Part shown: piece after piece, positions 30,753 to 38,967 of the stretch | Layout: every line of letters begins with the position of its first letter | How positions within the stretch are numbered: the first letter of the stretch is position 1 | Source: Conservatibacter flavescens | Lineage (GTDB): Bacteria > Pseudomonadota > Gammaproteobacteria > Enterobacterales > Pasteurellaceae | DNA: 64,000 nucleotides | NCBI RefSeq assembly: GCF_002795425.1 | Contig: NZ_PHHA01000002.1 | Span: 310,001 to 374,000, forward strand | Direction: 5' to 3' | The notes under the pieces: model-generated | What the model was told of the DNA's origin: nothing | The model's input: the letters and a program-made list of their open reading frames with translations, nothing else | Database searches by the model: none | Made by a program: the position numbers and the translations under genes

Positions 30753-32090
30753 ATGGCTGAACGTAAATATTTTGGAACCGATGGTGTACGCGGTAAAGTA
30801 GGACAATTCCCTATTACCCCTGATTTCGCCTTAAAACTTGGCTGGGCAGCCGGTAAAGTGCTTGCGACTCAAGGATCTCGCCAAGTATTAATCGGTAAAG
30901 ATACACGCATTTCTGGCTATATGTTAGAATCTGCCCTAGAAGCCGGTTTAGCTGCAGCTGGCTTATCCGCCGCATTTATTGGCCCAATGCCAACCCCCGC
31001 AGTAGCTTATTTAACCCGCACATTCCGTGCCGAAGCCGGTATCGTTATTTCTGCTTCCCATAACCCATATTATGACAATGGGATAAAATTTTTCTCTAGT
31101 CAAGGCACGAAATTACCTGATGATGTTGAAATTGCCATTGAAGCCATGCTTGATGAACCGATGGATTGTGTAGAATCTGCCGAATTAGGCCGCGCAAGCC
31201 GTATTAATGATGCGGCTGGGCGCTATATTGAGTTTTGTAAAAGCACCTTCCCTGCTCATATGAGTTTAGAAGGATATAAAATTGTTGTAGATTGTGCAAA
31301 TGGTGCAACTTATCACATTGCCCCTAATGTATTAAGAGAACTTGGTGCAGAAGTCATTGAAATTGGTACAGAACCTAATGGAATGAATATCAATGAAAAA
31401 TGTGGCGCAACCGATATTAAAGCATTACAAGATAAGGTGCTAGCGGTCAAAGCTGATTTGGGTCTTGCTTATGATGGTGATGGTGACCGTATCATGATGG
31501 TAGATCATCTCGGCCATAAAGTTGATGGCGACCAAATTCTCTTTATTATCGCAAGAGAAGCGCTCCGTTCAGGTAATTTAAAAGGTGGTGTAGTTGGTAC
31601 ATTAATGAGCAATATGCGCCTTGAATTAGCCTTAAAAGAATTAGCAATTCCTTTTGTACGTGCAAATGTTGGTGATCGTTATGTATTAGAGCAAATGCAA
31701 GAACGAGGCTGGTTATTTGGTGGGGAAAATTCAGGCCATATTATTATTGCAGATAAGAATACAACAGGTGATGGTATTATCGCTTCCCTCGCCGTATTAC
31801 AAGCGATGGTTGATCATAAAATGTCTCTGCATGAATTAACTCGTGCAGTACAATTATTTCCACAAGTCCTTATTAATGTTCGCTTTGCCGGCGGAGCAAA
31901 TCCACTCGAAAATGATGCTGTAAAAGCAGTTGCCAAGTCCGTTGAAGAGCGTTTAGCCGGTAAGGGGCGAATCCTCCTACGTAAATCCGGTACAGAGCCA
32001 TTAATTCGAGTGATGGTGGAATGTGAAGAGGCTGATTTAGCCCAACGTTGCGCAGAAGAAATAGCCGAAGCTGTCAAAGCAAACAGTTAA
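30753..32090 (+). CDS. glmM: Phosphoglucosamine mutase
   Basis: Converts glucosamine-6-phosphate to glucosamine-1-phosphate for UDP-GlcNAc, hence peptidoglycan and lipid A. It has 445 residues. The phosphorylated active Ser is S102 in [17 protein letters not shown]; the metal-binding loop is DGDGDR and the sugar loop is GGENSGH; the phosphate-binding loop [12 protein letters not shown] is near the end. It is the last gene of the rlmE-ftsH-folP-glmM run. Confidence 0.97.
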   Translation: MAERKYFGTDGVRGKVGQFPITPDFALKLGWAAGKVLATQGSRQVLIGKDTRISGYMLESALEAGLAAAGLSAAFIGPMPTPAVAYLTRTFRAEAGIVISASHNPYYDNGIKFFSSQGTKLPDDVEIAIEAMLDEPMDCVESAELGRASRINDAAGRYIEFCKSTFPAHMSLEGYKIVVDCANGATYHIAPNVLRELGAEVIEIGTEPNGMNINEKCGATDIKALQDKVLAVKADLGLAYDGDGDRIMMVDHLGHKVDGDQILFIIAREALRSGNLKGGVVGTLMSNMRLELALKELAIPFVRANVGDRYVLEQMQERGWLFGGENSGHIIIADKNTTGDGIIASLAVLQAMVDHKMSLHELTRAVQLFPQVLINVRFAGGANPLENDAVKAVAKSVEERLAGKGRILLRKSGTEPLIRVMVECEEADLAQRCAEEIAEAVKANS

Positions 32091-32105
32091 GCATATTTTC
32101 TGGCA

Positions 32106-32140
32106 GTCGGTTAATTAAATACTAGGTTTAATTAACCGAC
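32106..32140 (+). terminator. Perfect 14-base hairpin after glmM
   Basis: Arms GTCGGTTAATTAAA and TTTAATTAACCGAC with a 7-base loop, 15 bases after the glmM stop. No T-run follows, so it may be a terminator helper or an mRNA 3'-end stabiliser. Confidence 0.55.
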
Positions 32141-32387
32141 ACAAATCAACGTCACTTTGCCTTTTCTATCTCGCTTCCCTTTAGTGTATGAACCATTTTT
32201 TCAGCATTATCTATGAAAATATCTTTGAAACAAAAACAACCTTTTTAAGAAAATTTAGCTTGTTTATATTAAACATGAATTTAATTCATATTCTCTTTAA
32301 AAAAGATCATTTTTATTTATGATAAAAATACCGTTTAATAATAAACATCAATTTTAACCAACTAATTTTCAATAAAAAGGCTAATTT
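32141..32387. other. AT-rich upstream region of mesX
   Basis: About 250 AT-rich bases, non-coding on both strands. The one clear signal is the MetR-type palindrome at 32276-32288. No MetJ repeats (AGACGTCT-like) and no riboswitch-like conserved core were seen. Confidence 0.5.
32276..32288 (+). promoter_or_regulatory. MetR-type operator upstream of mesX
   Basis: TGAATTTAATTCA fits the MetR consensus TGAA-N5-TTCA exactly, with the preferred A/T at the centre; the palindrome extends one base on each side. It lies 100 bases before the mesX start. Confidence 0.6.
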
Positions 32388-33365
32388 ATGACTACTCCAT
32401 TTCGTTGCTCAATTAAAACTCTTCGCTTTGATGAAAACTATGAGCCCGCTCAAAGCACGCGTTTAACCACCAACTTTGCAAACTTAGCAAGAGGTGAACG
32501 TCGCCAAGAAAATCTTAAAAACACCATTAATATGATTAATAAACGCTTCAATGATCTTGCTAATTGGGATAATCCTACATCTGATCGCTACAGTATTGAA
32601 CTTGATATTGTATCAATTGATATGCAAGTACAAGGTGATGCGGATATTTTTCCGGCAATCGAAGTGTTAAAAACGTATATTATCGATCACAAAACCGGTC
32701 AACGTTTAGATGGAATCGTGGGTAACAATTTTTCATCTTATGTGCGTGATTATGATTTTAGTGTATTATTGGCTGAATATAATAAAAACAAATCTGAGTT
32801 TAGCGTACCCGACAACTATGGCGAATTACATGGGAAACTCTATCAGTACTTGGTGAGTTCAGATGAATACAAAGCATTATCACCAAAAGCGCCTGTTATT
32901 TGTTTAAGTGTTGCCACGACAAGAACATATCATAGAACAGATAATCACCACCCTATTTTAGGTGTTGAATATATACAAAATGACTATTCTCTTACTGATG
33001 AATATTTTAAGAAAATGGGGCTCAGTGTGCGCTATTTTATGCCACCAAAATCCGTCGCACCTTATGCCTTTTATTTTAAGGGCGATCTATTAAATGATTA
33101 TACTAACTTAGAACTTATTGGTACCATCAGTACAATGGAAACATTCCAAAAAATTTATCGTCCTGAAATTTATAATGCGAACTCAGCAGCAGGGAAAACC
33201 TATCAGCCAAGTTTAAATTATGAAGACTATTCAGTAACGAAAATCGAATATGATAGAGAAGAACGTCGATTACTTGCAATTAAGCAAGGTGAATTTACGA
33301 AAGAGCACTTTATCAATCGCCATAGGGATTTGTTAGCGCAATGGGCAAATACTGATGTGCTATAA
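32388..33365 (+). CDS. mesX: DUF1852 protein, MesX (partner of methionine synthase MesD)
   Basis: 325 residues of the DUF1852 family, recognised by the N-terminal pattern MTTPFRCSIKTLRFDENY, NFANLARGERRQENL and INKRFNDLANWDNP. In published genetic work DUF1852 (MesX) is required, with oxygen, for the folate-independent methionine synthase MesD. No signal peptide or cofactor motif is evident. mesD follows 39 bases downstream. Assignment rests on family recall plus this pairing. Confidence 0.83.
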   Translation: MTTPFRCSIKTLRFDENYEPAQSTRLTTNFANLARGERRQENLKNTINMINKRFNDLANWDNPTSDRYSIELDIVSIDMQVQGDADIFPAIEVLKTYIIDHKTGQRLDGIVGNNFSSYVRDYDFSVLLAEYNKNKSEFSVPDNYGELHGKLYQYLVSSDEYKALSPKAPVICLSVATTRTYHRTDNHHPILGVEYIQNDYSLTDEYFKKMGLSVRYFMPPKSVAPYAFYFKGDLLNDYTNLELIGTISTMETFQKIYRPEIYNANSAAGKTYQPSLNYEDYSVTKIEYDREERRLLAIKQGEFTKEHFINRHRDLLAQWANTDVL

Positions 33366-33404
33366 ATATAAAGTATGTATTAAAATAATGAAAAAGAGTT
33401 GATT

Positions 33405-34436
33405 ATGACGAAATTACTTCCTACTTCTACTGCTGGCAGCTTGCCAAAACCAATTTGGCTAGCCGAGCCTGAAAAACTTTGGTCTGATTGGAAATTATCC
33501 GGTGATGCGCTGTTAGAAGCAAAACAAGATGCCTTATTAGTTGCCCTACAAACTCAACTTAATGCAGGTATTGATATCATTAGTGATGGTGAGCAAACAC
33601 GCCAACATTTTGTTACCACTTTTATTGAAAACTTAAACGGCGTTGATTTCAATCAACGCAAGGTTGTTCGAATCCGCAATCGCTATGAGGCTTCTGTACC
33701 GAGTGTTATTCACGCCGTTTCTCGACCTAAATCAATCTTCGTAGATGATGCTAAATTTTTGCGCAAACATACAGACAAGGTCATTAAATGGGCGTTACCA
33801 GGCCCAATGACAATGATCGATACGCTGTATGACGGCCACTATAAAAGTCGTGAAAAATTAGCTTGGGAGTTTGCAAAAATCCTCAATGAAGAAGCCCTTG
33901 AATTAGAAGCCGCTGGAGTGGATATTATTCAATTTGATGAACCCGCTTTTAATGTGTTTTTTGATGAAGTGAATGACTGGGGAGTAGCCGCCTTAGAACG
34001 AGCAGCAGAAGGATTAAAATGTGAAACAGCTGTACACATCTGTTATGGCTATGGCATTAAAGCGAATACTGACTGGAAAAAGACACTCGGTTCAGAATGG
34101 AGACAATACGAAGAAGCCTTTCCAAAGCTGCAGCAATCAAGTATTGATATCATCTCCCTTGAATGCCAAAACTCACATGTGCCAATGGATTTACTTGAGC
34201 TTATACGTGGAAAGAAAGTCATGCTTGGCGCAATTGATGTAGCAACTCATGAAATAGAAACCCCTGAGCAAGTTGCCGCCACATTACGTCGCGCTTTACA
34301 ATTTGTGGATGCGGATAAACTCTACCCTTGCACAAATTGCGGTATGGCTCCTCTACCTCGCCAAGTTGCCACCGATAAACTATATGCTCTTGCACAAGGT
34401 GCTGATATTGTGCGAAAAGAATTACTTTCACCATAA
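33405..34436 (+). CDS. mesD: Folate-independent methionine synthase MesD (core-MetE type)
   Basis: 343 residues equal to the C-terminal catalytic half of cobalamin-independent methionine synthase, without the N-terminal folate-binding half. Zinc ligands are visible as HxC in AVHICYGYG (about 211-213), the Glu in ISLECQNSH and a Cys in CTNCGMAPLP. SDGEQTRQHFV and LPGPMTMIDTLYD are core-MetE signatures. It should methylate homocysteine; the methyl donor of this family is unresolved. The ATG at 33405 is preferred over a TTG 6 bases earlier. The partner mesX is immediately upstream; both seem under one promoter. Confidence 0.85.
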   Translation: MTKLLPTSTAGSLPKPIWLAEPEKLWSDWKLSGDALLEAKQDALLVALQTQLNAGIDIISDGEQTRQHFVTTFIENLNGVDFNQRKVVRIRNRYEASVPSVIHAVSRPKSIFVDDAKFLRKHTDKVIKWALPGPMTMIDTLYDGHYKSREKLAWEFAKILNEEALELEAAGVDIIQFDEPAFNVFFDEVNDWGVAALERAAEGLKCETAVHICYGYGIKANTDWKKTLGSEWRQYEEAFPKLQQSSIDIISLECQNSHVPMDLLELIRGKKVMLGAIDVATHEIETPEQVAATLRRALQFVDADKLYPCTNCGMAPLPRQVATDKLYALAQGADIVRKELLSP

Positions 34437-34458
34437 TACTCAGCAAAAACTTGATAAA

Positions 34459-34493
34459 AAAACACCGCACTTTGAAAAGAAGTGCGGTGTTTT
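34459..34493. terminator. Uptake-signal dyad terminator between mesD and rpsI
   Basis: Perfect 14-base arms AAAACACCGCACTT and AAGTGCGGTGTTTT with a 7-base loop, flanked by A- and T-runs, between convergent genes. Bidirectional intrinsic terminator built from two uptake signals. Confidence 0.9.
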
Positions 34494-34555
34494 TGTTTGA
34501 TATTTTTGTAAAATTCCAAATATCTTTTGATATTTGGAATAATAACAATATAGTA

Positions 34556-34948
34556 TTAACGTTTTGAGAATTGTGGACGACGACGTGCTTTGCGTAGACC
34601 CACTTTTTTACGTTCAACTTGACGAGCGTCACGAGTAACGAAGCCAGCAGCACGTAATGCAGGACGTAAAGTTTCATCGTATTCGATCAATGCACGAGTA
34701 ATACCATGACGGATTGCACCTGCTTGACCAGAAATACCACCACCCTTAACAGTCACATAAATATCTAATTTATCTGTTAATTCAACTAACTCTAAAGGTT
34801 GACGAACTACCATGCGTGAAGTTTCACGACCAAAGTAAACATCTAACTCACGTTGGTTGATAGTAATTTTACCGCTACCCGGTTTGATAAATACACGAGC
34901 TGCGGAGCTTTTGCGGCGACCTGTGCCGTAGTTTTGATTCTCTGCCAT
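34556..34948 (-). CDS. rpsI: 30S ribosomal protein S9
   Basis: 130 residues with the S9 features: [17 protein letters not shown] at the start, [19 protein letters not shown] in the middle, and the basic tail ending [11 protein letters not shown], which reaches the P-site tRNA anticodon. It follows rplM by 17 bases in the classical rplM-rpsI operon. Confidence 0.98.
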   Translation of the reverse strand: MAENQNYGTGRRKSSAARVFIKPGSGKITINQRELDVYFGRETSRMVVRQPLELVELTDKLDIYVTVKGGGISGQAGAIRHGITRALIEYDETLRPALRAAGFVTRDARQVERKKVGLRKARRRPQFSKR

Positions 34949-34965
34949 TTTCCTTTACCTCGTGA

Positions 34966-35540
<575 letters not shown>

Positions 35541-35710
35541 CAAGATTTTTCAACACAATGCTAATTTTTTAATAAAAAAATCCTATTTTTTTACCGCACT
35601 TATTTGCTTTTGTGAGCTTATTCAAACTATTTACATCTATAACAAGACAAAATCTCCATTTCCAGTTATTATGCTCCTATTTGATTGATATTAGAAATAG
35701 GAGTGACATT

Positions 35711-36139
35711 ATGCAAAACTGGACATCTGAAATGTGGCAAATCGCGGGTATAAGCCTTGTTGTGGGTGTAATTATCGGTTATTTTCTCGTGCGTTTAACA
35801 AAAGGCTCGGTAAAAAAACAGTTAGAGACCGAAAATGAATTAAAAGCCGTAAAAGAACAAGTTTCCAACCAAAAACAAGAGTTAGAAAAACATTTTTCTG
35901 AAAGCGCAGAGTTACTCAAAAATCTTGCTCAAGATTATCAAAAACTTTATCAGCACTTAGCAAGCTCTTCAACAAAATTGCTTCCTAACTCTGAACAGCA
36001 AGCACTATTTTCTCAAAATTTAATTACCAATGAGTCACAAGAAGCCTCTGCTGAAACAGGTGAACATATTAACCCTGCAAGACTTGAGCCAAAAGATTAC
36101 TCCGAAGGCTCTTCAGGTTTACTCAAAGCAGAAAGATAA
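35711..36139 (+). CDS. zapG: ZapG/YhcB family (DUF1043) cell-division-associated membrane protein
   Basis: 142 residues from the ATG at 35711, which has a TAGGAG ribosome binding site; a longer ORF from 35612 is not convincing. One N-terminal helix (MWQIAGISLVVGVIIGYFLVRLT) is followed by a coiled coil (KKQLETENELKAVKEQVSNQKQELEKHF) and LAQDYQKLYQHLASSSTKLLP, the YhcB signature. In E. coli YhcB (ZapG) affects division and envelope synthesis. It lies 280 bases upstream of the HtrA protease. Confidence 0.9.
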   Translation: MQNWTSEMWQIAGISLVVGVIIGYFLVRLTKGSVKKQLETENELKAVKEQVSNQKQELEKHFSESAELLKNLAQDYQKLYQHLASSSTKLLPNSEQQALFSQNLITNESQEASAETGEHINPARLEPKDYSEGSSGLLKAER

Positions 36140-36329
36140 CTGAATTGAATTAAAAGATTCTTAACCATTTTCATAAAAAATAGCGCTGAATAAAATATCA
36201 TACTATTATTCAGCCTATTTTAAAGTATCATCTAAATTTCTTAAATTAGCTCATACCTTGTTTTTCTCTTCTTCACAAAACAACCTTTAATTAAACAGAT
36301 TAAAACTCATGTAAAAAATCAAAAAAACG

Positions 36330-36358
36330 GGAACATTTTTAACTTTTTTCTGTCTTAA
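36330..36358 (+). promoter_or_regulatory. Sigma-E-like promoter of the HtrA protease gene
   Basis: GGAACAT (-35) and TCTTAA (-10) separated by 16 bases, close to the RpoE consensus GGAACTT-N16-TCTGA. The start codon is 60 bases downstream. Envelope-stress control of an HtrA protease is the expected logic. Confidence 0.5.
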
Positions 36359-36418
36359 TCCATGCGAATCGCGTAGCTCAAAGCTACTTTAATATTTTAC
36401 TTATTTTAGGATAACTCA

Positions 36419-37786
36419 ATGAAAAAAAGACATTTTATATTAACAAGTATTGCGCTTGGATTAAGCGTATTATCCACCCCAATGTTAGCTCAAGCCAGCT
36501 TGCCAACCGTTGTTGAAGGACAAGCTGTCCCAAGCCTTGCGCCAATGCTGGAAAAGGTTCTCCCTTCTGTGGTATCTATCTCAGTAGAAGGGCAACAAAA
36601 AGGTGCGCAACGCAATGATATCCCAGAAGAATTTCGTTTCTTCTTTGGTGAGCCATTTGCTGATCGTTCCCCACGCCAATTTAGAGGCTTAGGCTCAGGT
36701 GTCATCATTGATGCAGAGAAAGGTTATATTATTACAAATAATCACGTAATTGATGGCGCAGATAAAATCACAGTAAAACTGTCCGATGGCCGAGAGTTTA
36801 AAGCCAAAACTATCGGTACAGATAACTTATCTGATGTTGCATTAATTCAAGTGGAAAAACCCAATAACTTGACTGCAGTCAAAATCGCAGACTCTGACAA
36901 ACTAAAAGTCGGTGATTTTACTGTTGCGATCGGTAATCCCTTTGGTTTAGGGCAAACAGTGACTTCAGGTATAGTCTCTGCTTTGGGACGCTCTACCGGT
37001 TCAGATAGTGGCAGCTACGAAAACTACATTCAAACAGATGCCGCCGTCAATCGAGGCAACTCAGGCGGGCCATTAATTAACCTACAAGGTGAGTTAATCG
37101 GTATTAATACCGCGATTATTTCGCCAAGTGGCGGCAATGCGGGTATCGCTTTTGCTATCCCAAGTAATATGGCAAATAATCTTGTTCAACAAATTATTGA
37201 ATTTGGTGAAGTTCGCCGTGGCATGCTAGGAATTAAAGGCGGAGAACTCAATGCCGATTTAGCAGAAGCATTTAATGTGACTGCAAAACAAGGGGCATTC
37301 GTTAGCGAAGTGATTCCTGACTCTGCGGCAGCTAAAGCCGGTATCAAAGCGGGTGATGTGATTGTTGCATTAAACGGTCAAAAAATCGCAAGTTTTGCAG
37401 AACTGCGCGCTAAAATTGCCACTTCTGGTGCGGGCAAGGAAGTAGAATTAACGTATTTACGTGATGATAAATCTCATAATGTCAAAGTAACGTTACAATC
37501 TGATGAATTAAATCAAGCATCTGCAACCAATCTAATCCCTGCATTAGAAGGGGCTGAGCTGAGTAACTACAATAGCAAGGGCGTTACCGGTGTTGAGATT
37601 ACTAAAGTCGCACCAAACTCCTTAGCTGCACAACGTGGCTTACGCAATGGTGACATTATTGTTGGAGTCAACCGCAGCAGTGTAGAAAATATTGGTCAAT
37701 TCCGTAAAATTTTAGACAGCAAACCTTCTGCTGTTGCCTTAAATATTTTACGCGATGGCAGCAACTTCTATTTGCTAATCCAATAA
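36419..37786 (+). CDS. degQ: Periplasmic serine protease, HtrA/DegQ type
   Basis: 455 residues: a signal peptide to about residue 26 (cleavage after AQA), a trypsin-like domain with the triad H109 (NNHVID), D139 (LSDVALIQV) and S215 (GNSGGPL), then two PDZ domains. The two PDZ domains and short LA loop fit DegQ/DegP rather than DegS. Degrades or refolds damaged periplasmic proteins. A hairpin with 10-base arms follows the stop. It may be the only DegP/DegQ protein in this genome, which the window cannot show. Confidence 0.93.
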   Translation: MKKRHFILTSIALGLSVLSTPMLAQASLPTVVEGQAVPSLAPMLEKVLPSVVSISVEGQQKGAQRNDIPEEFRFFFGEPFADRSPRQFRGLGSGVIIDAEKGYIITNNHVIDGADKITVKLSDGREFKAKTIGTDNLSDVALIQVEKPNNLTAVKIADSDKLKVGDFTVAIGNPFGLGQTVTSGIVSALGRSTGSDSGSYENYIQTDAAVNRGNSGGPLINLQGELIGINTAIISPSGGNAGIAFAIPSNMANNLVQQIIEFGEVRRGMLGIKGGELNADLAEAFNVTAKQGAFVSEVIPDSAAAKAGIKAGDVIVALNGQKIASFAELRAKIATSGAGKEVELTYLRDDKSHNVKVTLQSDELNQASATNLIPALEGAELSNYNSKGVTGVEITKVAPNSLAAQRGLRNGDIIVGVNRSSVENIGQFRKILDSKPSAVALNILRDGSNFYLLIQ

Positions 37787-37798
37787 TGTAATAATGGG

Positions 37799-37824
37799 TA
37801 GGAACAAGATACAACTTGTTCCTA
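37799..37824 (+). terminator. Terminator hairpin after degQ
   Basis: Perfect 10-base arms TAGGAACAAG and CTTGTTCCTA with a 6-base loop, followed by a T-rich stretch. Confidence 0.75.
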
Positions 37825-37930
37825 CTTATCTTTAATTTCCCCCATTCACCTCATTTCTCAATAACAAAAAACTCGCTTTATTATTGACCATTGTGTACCA
37901 TAGTCCGAAACATGCCATCGGAGATAGTAT

Positions 37931-38716
37931 ATGATCACACAACTCTTTATTTATCCCATTAAATCTACTCAAGCCTACCCTATTTCTCAAGGTATTATTG
38001 AAGAAAAAGGCTTTAATTTCGACCGCACTTTTATGCTTACAGAACCTGATGGTAAATTTATCACTGCACGTAAAACGGCTGAGCTTTTTGCACTTTTTGC
38101 TTATCCCACCGAAAATGGTTTATTTGTTCAACATAAAAATGGAGAACACTGTGTCATTAATTACGAAGATTTCCAACAACTTGCGAGCTGTGAAGTTTGG
38201 GGTACGCAATTTCCTTCCTTTGTGGCAAATGAGTCTATTAACCATTGGTTTAGCCAAAAACTTAATCAGCCAGTGCAACTCCGTTGGTTAGGCAAGCAAT
38301 CTCAGCGCTATATACAAAAATACCCTGACTCAACAGTAAGTTTTGCCGACGGTTATCCTGTACTATTAACCAATGTGCAATCTTTACAAGCGCTTCAAGC
38401 ACAATGCCCTGCGCCTATTAGCATGTCACAATTTAGACCCAATATTGTTATAGATGACTATTCTGCTTTTGTTGAAGAGACATGGAATAAAATTCAAATT
38501 GGCAACGTCACATTTATTCGCACTAAAAATTGTACACGTTGTGTCTTAACTAGCCGAGATCCGGAAACGGGTTTAAATCATGAAAAACTCGAACCATTTC
38601 GTACATTAAAAAAATATCATTGTAATGAAAAAGGGGAACCTATATTTGGAATCCATTTACTTCCTACCAATACGGGGATTATCCGAGTTGGTGATACCGT
38701 GAAAATTTTAGCTTAA
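37931..38716 (+). CDS. MOSC domain protein (YcbX-like, without ferredoxin domain)
   Basis: 261 residues. The N-terminal beta-barrel MOSC_N part (MITQLFIYPIKSTQAYPIS, GFNFDRTFMLTEPDGKFITARK) is followed by the MOSC domain with the conserved Cys in RTKNCTRCVLTSRDPETG. E. coli YcbX has an extra C-terminal 2Fe-2S domain, absent here. MOSC proteins bind molybdenum cofactor and reduce N-hydroxylated compounds; that role here is inferred. Monocistronic with its own terminators. Confidence 0.85.
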   Translation: MITQLFIYPIKSTQAYPISQGIIEEKGFNFDRTFMLTEPDGKFITARKTAELFALFAYPTENGLFVQHKNGEHCVINYEDFQQLASCEVWGTQFPSFVANESINHWFSQKLNQPVQLRWLGKQSQRYIQKYPDSTVSFADGYPVLLTNVQSLQALQAQCPAPISMSQFRPNIVIDDYSAFVEETWNKIQIGNVTFIRTKNCTRCVLTSRDPETGLNHEKLEPFRTLKKYHCNEKGEPIFGIHLLPTNTGIIRVGDTVKILA

Positions 38717-38722
38717 ACACTT

Positions 38723-38757
38723 GGGGCATCGCCCCCATTTCCTTACTTAAAGTAAGG
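38723..38757 (+). terminator. Two tandem hairpins after the MOSC gene
   Basis: GGGGC/GCCCC with a 3-base loop at 38723-38735, then CCTTACTT and AAGTAAGG arms at 38741-38757 followed by TTAATTTTC. The second has the better terminator tail. Confidence 0.6.
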
Positions 38758-38887
38758 TTAATTTTCATTCAAATTATTTTTTTCAACCTTTACATTTCAA
38801 TAAAATAAAATTTTTCTAAATAAATAAGTAAGTTAGTTTATGTCAATAATTTAAGTAAAAAATTTTATACTTGAACTTTCCGCCACA

Positions 38888-38903
38888 ACACATTATCTTG
38901 TAT
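38888..38903 (+). promoter_or_regulatory. NrdR box 1 upstream of nrdA
   Basis: ACACATTATCTTGTAT, a match to the 16-base NrdR box (ACACWATATATWGTGT-like). Its start is 31 bases before that of box 2, the three-turn spacing typical of NrdR box pairs. Confidence 0.65.
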
Positions 38904-38918
38904 CCAAATTTAATCACA

Positions 38919-38934
38919 CACCCATATATTGTGT
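38919..38934 (+). promoter_or_regulatory. NrdR box 2 upstream of nrdA
   Basis: CACCCATATATTGTGT, an almost consensus NrdR box, 33 bases before the nrdA start. With box 1 it makes the paired arrangement bound by the ATP/dATP-sensing repressor NrdR. Confidence 0.7.
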
Positions 38935-38967
38935 TAAACACATCAACAGAAAAGGTCTGTAAACGCT

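Noticed and set aside
32141-32387. Possible SAM or other riboswitch upstream of mesX
   Set aside because: No conserved core or strong multi-helix structure was found by eye; the only clear element is the MetR-type palindrome.
34219-34677. 152-codon minus-strand frame across the mesD-rpsI junction
   Set aside because: It runs through the terminator dyad and overlaps both real genes; composition is not protein-like.
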